A DNA stretch of 64,000 bases from Stutzerimonas stutzeri. GTDB taxonomy: Bacteria; Pseudomonadota; Gammaproteobacteria; Pseudomonadales; Pseudomonadaceae. How positions within the stretch are numbered: position 1 is the stretch's first letter; each line of letters starts with the position of its first letter. Location: positions 124,001 through 188,000 of the forward strand of contig NZ_JAMOII010000004.1 in assembly GCF_024448985.1 (NCBI RefSeq), written 5' to 3'. A program made the position numbers and the translations under genes. The notes below the pieces were generated by a model that saw only the letters and a program-made list of their open reading frames with translations, had not been told where the DNA came from and made no database searches. This document shows, one piece after another, positions 50,319 to 59,613 of the stretch.

Positions 50319-50840
50319 TCAGGAGTGATTGGCTGTGCAAACGGCCTGGTAAAGCGGCGCAGCCACGTCCAGTTCGGTCATGGTTTCAAACTTCGCCTGA
50401 CCTTCCTCGTTCAGCCGGAACATCACCTTCTCGGTGCACAGCGCCTGGTAATTCGCGCTTTTCACCGTGGATATCAGATGGTGCTTTTCAAAGCGATACA
50501 GGGTGAAACGAGCGACGGGACCCTTGCTTGTCTCTTCAACCTGCGCGCTCGCGCCATCGAGTACCGTATAGACCAGTGGCATCGGGAACTTGATGGTCCA
50601 GGGGCGCCAGAACATCTCGCCCTCTTCGCTCGATACCACAACGGAGCCTTGCGGTAGACGCGCTTGCTTGGTGTCGAACCAGGTGTATTCGTAATAGATG
50701 GTGTAGCCGAGCATGCCCAGACCGGCAAATGCCGGGATGATCCACTTCGGTAGCCGCTTACGGGTCAGGCTGCGCAACAACAGCGCGACCCCCGCACCCG
50801 CCACTGCGGCGACGATTGCGGCGATTAGATGCCAGATCAT
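50319..50840 (-). CDS. Inner-membrane protein of unknown function
   Basis: This 173-residue protein has two N-terminal helices (about 3-21 and 34-50) followed by a soluble domain with KQARLPQGSVVVSSEEGEMFW, KFPMPLVYTVLDG and a C-terminal ELDVAAPLYQAVCTANHS. I do not recognise the family. AAGGAAGA precedes the ATG. It lies downstream of the symporter genes on the same strand but behind a strong terminator, so it is probably separately or only weakly co-transcribed. Confidence 0.72.
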   Translation of the reverse strand: MIWHLIAAIVAAVAGAGVALLLRSLTRKRLPKWIIPAFAGLGMLGYTIYYEYTWFDTKQARLPQGSVVVSSEEGEMFWRPWTIKFPMPLVYTVLDGASAQVEETSKGPVARFTLYRFEKHHLISTVKSANYQALCTEKVMFRLNEEGQAKFETMTELDVAAPLYQAVCTANHS

Positions 50841-50854
50841 ATGGATCTTCCTTA

Positions 50855-50893
50855 AAAAAGTCGGGCTTCCAAATGGAAGCCCGACTTGTTTCA
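50855..50893 (-). terminator. Strong terminator after the symporter gene
   Basis: AAGTCGGGCTTCC and GGAAGCCCGACTT form a 13-base perfect stem around AAAT. On the minus strand it is followed by U-rich sequence, closing the DUF4212-symporter operon; TTGTTT on the plus side gives weaker activity in the other direction. Confidence 0.9.
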
Positions 50894-50937
50894 CCCATGG
50901 GTCAGATTCTAAACCCAACTTCTGGACGAATTAACAC

Positions 50938-52707
50938 TTAGTGATCAAGCGCAGCGCCCGCGCCTTTCGGAGTACGAACACTTTCAACCAGATCCTGAAT
51001 GGCCTGCGGAGGTGCTTCAGTAGACATCGAAACGGCGTAAGCCACTGCGAAGTTAAGCATCGCACCGATAGCACCGAAGGCTTGCGGGGAAATACCGAAC
51101 ATCCACTCGGCAGGCGTGTTGGCGAACGACGCAGTGCCTGGAATGAAGAACCAGCCCAGATACAGGAAGATGTAGACGCTGGTGCTAACCAGACCAACCA
51201 GCATGCCCGCGACGGCGCCCTTGCTGTTCACACGCTTGGAGAAGATCCCCATCATCAGCGCCGGGAACAGACTCGATGCCGCCAGACCGAACGCCAGTGC
51301 CACCACCTGTGCCGCAAAGCCTGGTGGATTCAGCCCCAGCCAGGTAGCTACGAGAATCGCACCCGTCATGGAAAGACGAGCAGCCAGCATCTCGCTCTTC
51401 TCGCTGATCTTCGGATTGATGATCGTCTTGATCAAGTCATGACTGATCGCCGAGGAGATAGCCAGCAGCAGACCTGCAGCTGTCGACAGCGCTGCCGCGA
51501 TACCGCCCGCCGCGATCAGACCGACAACCCAGCCAGGCAGGTTGGCGATTTCCGGGTTGGCCAGAACGATGATGTCGTTATTGACGACCAGCTCGTTGCC
51601 GTTCCAGCCGCGCTCTTGCGCAGTAGGAGCAAAGGCAGCGTTGGTGTCGTTGTACATCTGGATACGGCCATCATTGTTCTTGTCCTCGAACTGGATCAGA
51701 CCGGTTTCTTCCCAGGTCTGCATCCAGGCCGGACGCTCTGCATGGAGAATCGCTTCAGCCTGAGGACCTTCCGGATAGATGGTGTTGACCAGGTTCAGAC
51801 GAGCCATGGACGCAACGGCCGGAGCAGTCAGGTACAGCAGCGCGATGAAAACCAGAGTCCAGCCAGCCGACCAGCGAGCATCAGCCACTTTCGGTACGGT
51901 GAAGAAGCGAATGATGACGTGCGGCAGACCAGCAGTACCGATCATCAGCGACAGGGTGAACAGGAACATGTTCAGCTTGTTATCAACGTCGGCAGTGTAA
52001 GCAGCAAAGCCCAGATCCTGGACAACGAGGTCAAGCCGATCAAGCAGAGGCATACCGGATTCGACGTGGGTACCGAACATACCGAACATCGGGATCGGGT
52101 TACCGGTCAGCTGGAAGGCGATGAACACGGCAGGAATGGTGTACGCAATGATCAGCACCACGTATTGCGCCACCTGGGTATAGGTGATGCCCTTCATGCC
52201 GCCGAATACCGCATAGGCGAACACGATGGCGGCCGCAAGCCATATGCCAACGTCGTTGCTCACTTCGAGGAAGCGGGAGAAGGCAACACCAGCACCGGAC
52301 ATCTGGCCGATCACGTAGGTGACCGAAATCAGAATCAGGCAGATAACCGCAACCAGGCGCGCGCCTCGGCTGTAGAAACGGTCACCGATGAAGTCAGGTA
52401 CGGTGAACTTGCCGAATTTACGCAGGTAGGGCGCCAGCAGCATCGCCAGCAGCACGTAGCCGCCAGTCCAGCCCATCAGGTAAACCGAAGTCGCGTAACC
52501 ACCGGAAGCGATGATACCCGCCATCGAAATGAAAGAAGCCGCAGACATCCAGTCAGCTGCAGTTGCCATACCGTTAGTTACGGGATGGACGCCACCGCCA
52601 GCTACGTAGAACTCTTTGGTCGACCCAGCTCGGGCCCACACCGCAATCCCTATATATAGGAGAAAGGATGCGCCCACGAACAACATGTTAATCCAATATT
52701 GACTCAT
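50938..52707 (-). CDS. actP: Acetate-type sodium:solute symporter, large subunit (VC_2705 subfamily, ActP-like)
   Basis: This is a 589-residue SSS-family transporter with about 13 helices. The N-terminus reads GSTKEFYVAGGGVHPVTNGMATAADWMSAASF; the sodium-site region GGIAAALSTAAGLLLAISSAISHDL is intact. A soluble insert (about residues 340-390, with FEDKNNDGRIQMYNDTNAAF) is typical of the VC_2705 subfamily rather than of E. coli ActP. It imports acetate or related short monocarboxylates with Na+. The partner DUF4212 subunit lies six bases upstream. It fits with glcB in acetate use. Confidence 0.9.
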   Translation of the reverse strand: MSQYWINMLFVGASFLLYIGIAVWARAGSTKEFYVAGGGVHPVTNGMATAADWMSAASFISMAGIIASGGYATSVYLMGWTGGYVLLAMLLAPYLRKFGKFTVPDFIGDRFYSRGARLVAVICLILISVTYVIGQMSGAGVAFSRFLEVSNDVGIWLAAAIVFAYAVFGGMKGITYTQVAQYVVLIIAYTIPAVFIAFQLTGNPIPMFGMFGTHVESGMPLLDRLDLVVQDLGFAAYTADVDNKLNMFLFTLSLMIGTAGLPHVIIRFFTVPKVADARWSAGWTLVFIALLYLTAPAVASMARLNLVNTIYPEGPQAEAILHAERPAWMQTWEETGLIQFEDKNNDGRIQMYNDTNAAFAPTAQERGWNGNELVVNNDIIVLANPEIANLPGWVVGLIAAGGIAAALSTAAGLLLAISSAISHDLIKTIINPKISEKSEMLAARLSMTGAILVATWLGLNPPGFAAQVVALAFGLAASSLFPALMMGIFSKRVNSKGAVAGMLVGLVSTSVYIFLYLGWFFIPGTASFANTPAEWMFGISPQAFGAIGAMLNFAVAYAVSMSTEAPPQAIQDLVESVRTPKGAGAALDH

Positions 52708-52713
52708 TCTGGC

Positions 52714-52977
52714 TTACTCCTCGACCCCAAATTCCTTGTCCAGTTTGTTCAACCGCCACGCGTAGTGGAAGATGATCAAAATGAACGTAATGATGGAACC
52801 TTGCTGAGCGAACCAGAACCCCAGATCTGTTCCGCCGACCGGTATACCGGACAGCAACGGGCGCAAGAGGATAGCAAAGCCATATGAGACGAGAGCCCAA
52901 ACCACAAGGCTCCATGTTATGAGGCGAACGTTCGCCTTCCAGTACGCAGCAGCATTTTCTTTATCGGCGTCGGCCAT
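52714..52977 (-). CDS. DUF4212 small subunit of the sodium:solute symporter
   Basis: This 87-residue protein has two helices. AYWKANVRLITWSLVVWALVS and LGFWFAQQGSIITFILIIFH are the DUF4212 (symporter small subunit) signature; this replaces the DUF485/YjcH partner seen with E. coli ActP. The ATG at 52977 is used; a longer frame upstream lacks a ribosome site. It heads the symporter operon, whose promoter lies in the long AT-rich region behind it. Confidence 0.92.
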   Translation of the reverse strand: MADADKENAAAYWKANVRLITWSLVVWALVSYGFAILLRPLLSGIPVGGTDLGFWFAQQGSIITFILIIFHYAWRLNKLDKEFGVEE

Positions 52978-53616
52978 TGACGTTCTCCGTCTTATTTTTA
53001 TTGCGAGTGAGAGGAACCACATCGTGAATCTAGCAAGGATGGGTTCTGAAAAGAAAGCCCCGACTTTAGTCTGACGAACGTTATAGAACGCCATCTAAAC
53101 CGCTGCATTGCGGCATTTCGCATACGCTTTCAAGGCACGGCAAGCTGTCGCTCGATAGCGTTTGATCCTCGATGTGACACTCCTACGCTCGATGACCCGC
53201 TACGACCGGGGACAAACCAGCCCCCCTTCCCAACGCGAACAGCACCCGGGTACGCCCGGCGGCTCGAAACTGCCAACCTTAATCGAACATAAAAACGCGC
53301 CAATCGTTTCTGCTCTTATGACATCCAATCCAAAGCAAGCATGAACAATCAAATATGAACATTTCAATTCATTACGTTTAAAAATCTAATACAGGCCTTA
53401 AACCAGCCACATAAATTTAATCGCCACATCAATAAAACGACACAATAAACTTAATGCCAAAAAAATATAATTCAGCCTTAACAATGCAGCGCATAGTTCT
53501 GGCTTTCGGATTTTTGAATTAAAAAAAAGGCGGATAAGCGCAATTCAGAACGCACTTTCTGGCACTACATCAGCTCGTTCTTTCGCATATCCGCCATCAA
53601 CGCATGCGCATCCGTC
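52978..53616. other. Long AT-rich intergenic region upstream of the symporter operon
   Basis: These 639 bases have no believable gene. From about 53326 to 53528 the DNA becomes strikingly AT-rich, with A/T runs such as AAAAAAATATAATTC, against a very GC-rich background. Such tracts bind silencers of the MvaT/H-NS type in pseudomonads and often act as distant control regions. The symporter promoter must lie between ~52980 and ~53300; I found no clear sigma-54 or sigma-70 box. Confidence 0.5.
53521..53595 (-). terminator. Large nested hairpin with U-run after the aspartic-protease-like gene
   Basis: On the minus strand, GGCGGATA pairs with TATCCGCC (53588-53595 with 53529-53536) and an inner stem AGAACG/CGTTCT (53576-53581 with 53547-53552) lies inside, followed by eight U. 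It begins 21 bases after the stop of the upstream gene. It works as a terminator with an unusually large structured loop; it could also be the 3' end of a small RNA. Confidence 0.6.
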
Positions 53617-54126
53617 TCAGCAGGTCGGTCGCCCTGCCGTGTACTTGTCGGCCGGATCGATCGCAGCGTTCAGGTCGCGGATGGTTTGTGCGCCGATCAG
53701 CAATGGATAACTGAAGTGGGTACGATCGGTGAGATTCACCTCAGCCTCGCGCAGCTGGTCGCCGATGCACAGCTGCATGCCAATGAGTGGCCGCTCCGCA
53801 CGTGGCGGCTCGCTGTTTGGATCGACCTCAACACCTTCTTCGGAGCGGGTTTTGATCTGACTGATGCCGATCAGGGGCTGCTCGTAGAGGGTGTCATCGG
53901 CGCCGTCGACAGCCAGGCGGAAGCGCACCCAATCCTCACCGTCACGCTGGAACTGCTCGATGTCACGCGCTGACAACGATGCGGTCATAGCTCCGGTGTC
54001 CATCTTGGCCGGCAGGGTCTTGCCGATTTCTTCGATCTTGATGTGTTCGTAACGCCCGTAAAGCGTAGGGTCGGCCGCGAACGCTGGAAGCGCCAACAGC
54101 CCTGCAAGGAAAAGAACGCGAGACAA
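53617..54126 (-). CDS. Retropepsin-like aspartic protease-family periplasmic protein (RimK/ATP-dependent zinc protease family)
   Basis: This is a protein of about 169 residues with a signal peptide (VLFLAGLLALPAFA) and a domain opening GRYEHIKIEEIGKTLPAKMDTGAMTASLSA, in which the MDTGA triad is the single-chain aspartic-protease motif. The end reads FSYPLLIGAQTIRDLNAAIDP. Similar proteins are annotated as putative ATP-dependent zinc proteases. The start is chosen as the TTG at 54126 because a perfect AGGAGG lies six bases upstream; an in-frame ATG at 54150 has no such site. A likely exported protease or RimK-modification partner; the activity is untested. Confidence 0.82.
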   Translation of the reverse strand: MSRVLFLAGLLALPAFAADPTLYGRYEHIKIEEIGKTLPAKMDTGAMTASLSARDIEQFQRDGEDWVRFRLAVDGADDTLYEQPLIGISQIKTRSEEGVEVDPNSEPPRAERPLIGMQLCIGDQLREAEVNLTDRTHFSYPLLIGAQTIRDLNAAIDPADKYTAGRPTC

Positions 54127-54308
54127 AAACAACCTCCTGGAACGAGTCATGGACAAGTATCGATCGGCACCACACCTGCGGGGTTCCGTCTGTCTGTCCT
54201 ACAAAACGTTTCGCCTCGATGAAGGGCCGCCTCGATGGCATGCTTGATCTCCGCGTGAGCCAGCGGCCCTGATAGACTGCAGGCCGATCCCCGCCGAAGA
54301 CTTTCCCC

Positions 54309-55688
54309 GTGCCCAGTACCGCATTTTCTTCCCTGCCTCTTTCCGCAGCCATGCTGGCCAACCTCGAGGCCCTCGGCTACAGCGAGATGACCCCGATCCA
54401 GGCCCAGAGCCTGCCCGTGATGCTCAAGGGCATGGACCTCATTGCCCAGGCCAAAACCGGTAGCGGCAAGACCGCCGCCTTCGGTATCGCTCTGCTCGAA
54501 CCACTCAATCCGCGCTATTTCGGTTGCCAGGCTTTAGTGCTTTGCCCGACCCGCGAGCTGGCCGATCAGGTTGCCAAGGAACTGCGCCGGCTGGCGCGCG
54601 CGGCTGACAACATCAAGATTCTCACGCTCTGCGGCGGCGTTTCCATCGGCCCGCAGATCGGCTCGTTGGAGCACGGCGCACACGTCATTGTCGGTACTCC
54701 TGGACGTATCCAGGAGCACCTGAAAAAAGGCACTCTAAAACTCGACGGCCTGAACACGCTGGTGCTCGACGAGGCCGATCGCATGCTCGACATGGGCTTT
54801 TACGATGCCATCGCGGAAATCATCGAGCAGACGCCGGGCAAGCGGCAGACGCTGCTGTTCTCGGCGACCTACCCTTCGGGCATCAAGCAACTTTCGGCTA
54901 CCTTCATGCGCGACCCGCAGCAGGTTAAGGCCGAGGCGCTGCATGACGATTCACAGATCGAACAGCGCTTCTACGAAATCGACGCCGATGACCGAATGGA
55001 TGCGGTGGTGCGCGTGCTCGCCAGCTTCCGCCCGGAAACCTGTGTCGCCTTCTGCTTTACCAAGCAGCAGTGCCAGGAACTGGTCGACCAGCTCACGGCC
55101 AAGGGCATCTCGGCCATGGCGCTCAACGGGGATCTGGAACAACGCGATCGAGACCAAGTGCTGGCGATGTTCGCCAACCGCAGTCTGTCGGTGCTGGTGG
55201 CCACCGATGTCGCCGCGCGCGGCCTGGATATCGACGCGCTGGACATGGTCATCAACGTCGAGCTGGCACGCGACTCGGAAATCCACATTCACCGTGTCGG
55301 GCGCACCGGGCGTGCCGGCAGAAAGGGGATCGCAATCAGCCTGGTGGCCCCCGCCGAAGCCCATCGCGCCCGCGCAATCGAAGAACGCCAGAAGGCGCCG
55401 CTCAACTGGCAGCCGCTGAGCGAACTGAAAGCGCAGCCTGGCGAGCTGCTACGCCCTCCCATGGTGACGCTCTGCATCGGCGCGGGACGCAAGGATAAAT
55501 TGCGCCCCGGCGACATTCTGGGTGCGCTGACCGGCGATGCGGGCATTCCCGGCACCCAGGTTGGCAAGATTGCGATCTTCGATTTCCAGGCGTTCGTCGC
55601 CGTCGAGCGCGACGTCGCCAAACAGGCGTTGAATCGTCTCAATGCCGGGAAGATCAAAGGGCGGTCGTTGAAGGTGAGGCAGCTTTAA
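54309..55688 (+). CDS. dbpA: ATP-dependent RNA helicase DbpA
   Basis: This is a 459-residue DEAD-box helicase for late 50S ribosome assembly. The Q motif (MTPIQAQSLPVML), Walker A (AKTGSGKTAAF), DEAD (VLDEADRMLDMGF), SAT (FSATYPSG) and the C-terminal motifs (HRVGRTGRAGRKG) are all visible. The last ~75 residues form the RNA-binding domain that recognises hairpin 92 of 23S rRNA (VTLCIGAGRKDKLRPGDILGAL). It starts at GTG 54309, consistent with the family N-terminus (FSSLPLSAAMLANL). Confidence 0.96.
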   Translation: MPSTAFSSLPLSAAMLANLEALGYSEMTPIQAQSLPVMLKGMDLIAQAKTGSGKTAAFGIALLEPLNPRYFGCQALVLCPTRELADQVAKELRRLARAADNIKILTLCGGVSIGPQIGSLEHGAHVIVGTPGRIQEHLKKGTLKLDGLNTLVLDEADRMLDMGFYDAIAEIIEQTPGKRQTLLFSATYPSGIKQLSATFMRDPQQVKAEALHDDSQIEQRFYEIDADDRMDAVVRVLASFRPETCVAFCFTKQQCQELVDQLTAKGISAMALNGDLEQRDRDQVLAMFANRSLSVLVATDVAARGLDIDALDMVINVELARDSEIHIHRVGRTGRAGRKGIAISLVAPAEAHRARAIEERQKAPLNWQPLSELKAQPGELLRPPMVTLCIGAGRKDKLRPGDILGALTGDAGIPGTQVGKIAIFDFQAFVAVERDVAKQALNRLNAGKIKGRSLKVRQL

Positions 55689-55750
55689 GCCGGAAGCCGG
55701 AAGCAAGCAGCTTTGACTTCCAGCTTCCAGCTTTAGACCTCCAGCTGCCT
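55689..55750. repeat. GGAAGC-type short repeat cluster between dbpA and the PhoX-like gene
   Basis: The spacer carries GGAAGCCGGAAGC followed by its near-reverse complement CTTCCAGCTTCCAGC, plus further AGCTTT and CCAGCT units. It can fold as an imperfect hairpin and may serve both convergent genes as terminator. The heptamer pattern (GGAAGCY, both orientations) looks like a dispersed intergenic repeat. Confidence 0.45.
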
Positions 55751-55753
55751 TTA

Positions 55754-57235
55754 TTACAACGACCCGCGCGCCCATGGGCCCCAGATGGCGAACGTGATGC
55801 CAGGGGTCTGGATGTTGACGAAGAGGAAATGCCCGGTCGGATCGAAGCAGGCGCCGCAGAACTCACGGCTGCGATAATCGTCACCTGACACGTTCTTACC
55901 GGCCGCAGCAGCCTGGACGTCATCGAACACCACGTTGTTCTTGGCGAAAACATAGGCTTCACCGGCGGTGGTCAGGCCCAACAGGCGCTCGCCGAAACCG
56001 TACATGTCCTGCGCGCCACCGCCGTCTTCACAGAGCAGCACGCCGCCGCGCGGGCTGACCGTGATGTTGTCGGGGTTGTTGGCGATCTCGGCGTCCGTGG
56101 AAGCGAAGACACAGGTCAGGCGATCGGTGGCCAGGTCATGCATCCACACCGCGCCCTCTCCGTAGCCCGCACGGCCCTGGCTGTCCGTGCCAGCACTGGT
56201 ATCAACAATGTAGAGCTTGCCTTCGCTGTACCAAATGCCTTCGCCGCGGCTCATGCTCAAACCACCGGCGCGACGTGCCTGGGCGTACGGGCCGCTACCT
56301 TCCGGCTGCGGTTCCAGGTCTGGATAGGCGACTTCAACCCACTCCAACTGGTAGCTGTCGCCCTGCTTCGGCGCGTGCAGATCGACCAGAGCACGATCTC
56401 GAACACGTGCCGCCTGCAGGATGCCGCCCGCGGCGAGTGAACCCGGCTGTTGGCTGGCATTGCTGGGGATGTAGCGGTAGTAGCCAGAACGGTTGCGTGA
56501 GTCTTCGGTCAAGTAGACGTAGCTGTTGCGCGGATCGACAGCGACCGCCTCGTGTGCGAAACGACCCATCTGGATAATCGGCTCGCCGGTAGTCAGCGCC
56601 GGGTCGGCTGTCACTTCGAATACATAGCCGTGGGCGCGACCACCGACACTGCGATAGTCGGCGGTGGTTTCTTCGCAGGACAACCAGGTGCCCCAAGGGG
56701 TGACGCCACCGGCACAGTTGGTGCGGGTTCCGCCCAGGCTCGGGACCGTACGGACAGGCTGCGCAATATCGCGGGAAACGTAGAGGTTCGTGGTGCCGCC
56801 GGCTGGACGCTGGCCATTGGACAGCGTGACGTCGTCATAGATGCCGGTGGCGTCGATCAACGGACCGGTGCTGGCTTCATGGTTACGGACCAGCACAATT
56901 TCCTGACCATGCTGACCACGGCGCACGCTGATAACGCCCATGCCGTCATGAGAGGTAGGAACGGGCTGGCCGTTTTCCATCATGTCGCCGGTCCAGGAAA
57001 AGCTTTTGTACTGAAAACCGTCGGGCAGCTGAAGCAGCTCAAGGCCAGTGGACAGGTCTTTTACTGGCCGCACTGGGCCATAACTGCTACGAACCAGACC
57101 AGCGCCGCGGCCCTGAGCATTACGGGCGGCAAATGCTTCCAGCGTGCCGAGGAATGGCGTGCTGGCGACGACGGCGGCAGTAATGGCGCTGCCCTTGAGC
57201 AGGCTGCGGCGGCTGGCATCATGTTCACGGTTCAT
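55754..57235 (-). CDS. Tat-exported PhoX-family (DUF839) protein
   Basis: This is a 493-residue protein with a twin-arginine signal (S8-RRSLLK, then AITAAVVASTPFLG) and a six-bladed-propeller DUF839 domain. Blocks typical of PhoX-like proteins are SHDGMGVISV, LVRNHEAS, GGVTPWGTWLSCEE, GRFAHEAVAVDP, GGVLLCEDGGG and the terminal NIQTPGITFAIWGPW. PhoX enzymes are Ca/Fe-dependent periplasmic alkaline phosphatases, but many DUF839 members have no tested activity. No Pho box was found in the 191-base divergent region it shares with yccS. Confidence 0.88.
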   Translation of the reverse strand: MNREHDASRRSLLKGSAITAAVVASTPFLGTLEAFAARNAQGRGAGLVRSSYGPVRPVKDLSTGLELLQLPDGFQYKSFSWTGDMMENGQPVPTSHDGMGVISVRRGQHGQEIVLVRNHEASTGPLIDATGIYDDVTLSNGQRPAGGTTNLYVSRDIAQPVRTVPSLGGTRTNCAGGVTPWGTWLSCEETTADYRSVGGRAHGYVFEVTADPALTTGEPIIQMGRFAHEAVAVDPRNSYVYLTEDSRNRSGYYRYIPSNASQQPGSLAAGGILQAARVRDRALVDLHAPKQGDSYQLEWVEVAYPDLEPQPEGSGPYAQARRAGGLSMSRGEGIWYSEGKLYIVDTSAGTDSQGRAGYGEGAVWMHDLATDRLTCVFASTDAEIANNPDNITVSPRGGVLLCEDGGGAQDMYGFGERLLGLTTAGEAYVFAKNNVVFDDVQAAAAGKNVSGDDYRSREFCGACFDPTGHFLFVNIQTPGITFAIWGPWARGSL

Positions 57236-57426
57236 GCGATGTCCTCTGTTATAGGAATGGGTGGAGGGGCCGCATGAATAAAGCCAGCGAAATACGGCAG
57301 AACCATGACCAAGCGATGGCGTTCCGGTGATGCAGGACAGACGGACGGTATAAGCTTTGCCATGGTCACCGTGACGTCCGAACGCTTCGGGCGTCCAAAT
57401 AGCTTCTCAGTCGGGTCCGAACGTCC

Positions 57427-59613
57427 ATGCGCTCACCATCGCTCAGCCATTCCCTACGCCGCCTCTGGGCGCTGGAGAAATTCGGCTACAGCCTGCGCGT
57501 GCTGATTGCGCTGGCCGGCAGCATGGGCCTGAGCTGGCACCTCGGGCAGCCGTCGATGGCCATCCCGCTGTTTCTCGGCGTGATAGCCAGCGCCCTGGCG
57601 GAAACCGACGACAGTTGGCTGGGGCGGTTGTCGGCTTTGCTGGTCACCTTGTTGTGCTTCGCCGTTGCGGCCGTCTCGGTAAAATTGCTGTTCCCCTACC
57701 CATGGCTGTTTGTCAGCGGAATGGCCCTTGCTGCATTTGCCCTGGTGATGCTTGGCGCGCTGGGTGAGCGCTACGCGACAATCGCCCAAGCGACGTTGAT
57801 CCTGTCGATCTACAGCATGATCGCTGCCGATCAGCGCGGCGGCGACCCACTCAACCCCTGGACCGATCCGTTGCTGCTGCTGGCAGGGGCAACGTGGTAT
57901 GGCCTGCTGTCGGTCCTCTGGAATGCGCTGTTCTCGCACCAGCCGGTGCAGCAGAGCCTGGCCAGGCTGTATCGGGAGCTAGGGCAGTATTTCAAACTCA
58001 AAGCGACGCTGTTCGAGCCAATACGCCAGCTCGATGTGGAGGAGCGCCGGCTGCAGTTGGCGCAACAAAACTGTCGGGTAGTCAGCGCGCTGAACGCCAC
58101 CAAGGAAACCCTGCTGCATCGCCTCGGTAACGGTCGTCCCGGCGTCAAGATCAGCCATTACCTCAAACTCTATTTCCTCGCACAGGACCTGCACGAGCGC
58201 GTCAGCTCCTCTCACTATCCCTACCAGGCGCTGGCCGAGGCCTTCTTCCACAGCGACGTGCTGTTCCGCTGCGGCAGGCTGCTGCGGTTGCAGGGCATCG
58301 CCTGCGCCGAACTGGCCAAGGCCATACAGCTGCGCCAGCCCTTTCGCTACAGCGAAGCCAATACCCAGGCACTGGGCGATCTGGAATCGTCGCTGGAACA
58401 CTTGCGCATGCAAAGCAATCCGGCCTGGCGCGGGCTGTTGCGCTCGCTGCGGGCGCTGTCGAGCAACCTATCGACGATGCAGCGCCAGCTCGCCAGTGCC
58501 AGCAACCCCGACGCCCTGGAAGGCGAACAGGACAGCAGCCTGCTGGACCGCGAGCCGCAATCGTTACGCGACGCCCTCGCCCGCATCCGCTTGCAGCTCA
58601 CACCTACCTCGCTGCTGTTCCGTCATGCCCTGCGCATGAGCCTGGCATTGGTGTGCGGCTACGCGGTACTGCACGCGATCCACCCGGAACAGGGCTACTG
58701 GGTGCTGCTGACGACGGTGTTCGTCTGCCAGCCGAACTACGGCGCGACACGGATCAAGTTGGTACAGCGCGTGACCGGCACCCTGCTCGGACTGGTGGTG
58801 GGCTGGGCGCTGTTCGATCTGTTTCCGAGTCAGCAGATCCAGGCGCTGTTCGCCGTGGTCGCCGGGGTGGTGTTCTTCGCCACACGAAGCAGCCGCTACA
58901 CCCTGGCGACCGCCGCAATCACCTTGCTGGTGCTGTTCTGCTTCAACCAGGTCGGTGACGGCTACGGGCTGATCTGGCCGCGCCTGGTCGATACCTTGCT
59001 GGGTAGCCTTATCGCCGCGGCAGCGGTGTTCCTGATTCTTCCGGACTGGCAGGGTCGCCGGCTTAACCGGATGGTTGCCAATACGCTCAGCCGCAGCGCG
59101 GATTACCTGCGTCAAATCATGCGTCAGTACGAGAGCGGCAAACGCGACGACCTGGCGTACCGGCTGGCCCGACGCAACGCGCATAACGCCGATGCCGCGC
59201 TGTCTACCACGCTATCGAACATGCTGCTGGAGCCCGGTCATTTCCGAAAGGATGCCGAGACCGGCTTTCGCTTTCTGATTCTTTCCCACACCCTGCTCAA
59301 CTATCTGTCAGGGTTGGGCGCACACCGCGAAAGCCTGCCCGACGACGCCCGCGACGACATGCTCGAGCGTGCAGCACAGCAACTGGCAAGCAGCCTCGAC
59401 GAACTGGCAACGGCTTTGCGAACCAATCAACCAGTGGCGGTCTATAGCGATGAGGAGGAAGCCCTCGCGCAACAGCTCGAACAAGCAGCCGAGGACCAGG
59501 ACGATGCACACCGGCTGCTGCAAACCCAGCTGGGCCTGATCTGCCGTCAGCTGGCGCCGCTGCGCAGTATGGCCAGCCACCTGGTGCGCCAGGCGCCCCC
59601 CGCTCAGGGCTAA
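57427..59613 (+). CDS. yccS: YccS/YhfK-family (FUSC-like) inner-membrane transporter
   Basis: This 728-residue protein has two clusters of hydrophobic helices (about 18-165 and 400-540) separated by a soluble, helix-rich domain and followed by a long soluble tail. The first TM block carries LAGSMGLSWHLGQPSMAIPLFLGVIASALAET in pieces, and the second HPEQGYWVLLTTVFVCQPNYGATR, the hallmark of YccS/FUSC proteins. It is related to aromatic-acid efflux pumps (AaeB); the substrate is unknown. The stop overlaps the convergent solute-binding gene by four bases. Confidence 0.92.
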   Translation: MRSPSLSHSLRRLWALEKFGYSLRVLIALAGSMGLSWHLGQPSMAIPLFLGVIASALAETDDSWLGRLSALLVTLLCFAVAAVSVKLLFPYPWLFVSGMALAAFALVMLGALGERYATIAQATLILSIYSMIAADQRGGDPLNPWTDPLLLLAGATWYGLLSVLWNALFSHQPVQQSLARLYRELGQYFKLKATLFEPIRQLDVEERRLQLAQQNCRVVSALNATKETLLHRLGNGRPGVKISHYLKLYFLAQDLHERVSSSHYPYQALAEAFFHSDVLFRCGRLLRLQGIACAELAKAIQLRQPFRYSEANTQALGDLESSLEHLRMQSNPAWRGLLRSLRALSSNLSTMQRQLASASNPDALEGEQDSSLLDREPQSLRDALARIRLQLTPTSLLFRHALRMSLALVCGYAVLHAIHPEQGYWVLLTTVFVCQPNYGATRIKLVQRVTGTLLGLVVGWALFDLFPSQQIQALFAVVAGVVFFATRSSRYTLATAAITLLVLFCFNQVGDGYGLIWPRLVDTLLGSLIAAAAVFLILPDWQGRRLNRMVANTLSRSADYLRQIMRQYESGKRDDLAYRLARRNAHNADAALSTTLSNMLLEPGHFRKDAETGFRFLILSHTLLNYLSGLGAHRESLPDDARDDMLERAAQQLASSLDELATALRTNQPVAVYSDEEEALAQQLEQAAEDQDDAHRLLQTQLGLICRQLAPLRSMASHLVRQAPPAQG

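Noticed and set aside
50941-52659. A 572-codon open frame on the plus strand across the whole symporter gene
   Set aside because: It mirrors the symporter codon pattern, has no ribosome site or recognisable domain, and reflects high-GC codon bias.
53521-53597. The inverted repeat considered as an integron attC site
   Set aside because: The length is similar, but the stem ends lack the conserved core GTTRRRY and its partner, and a U-run follows, which fits a terminator better.
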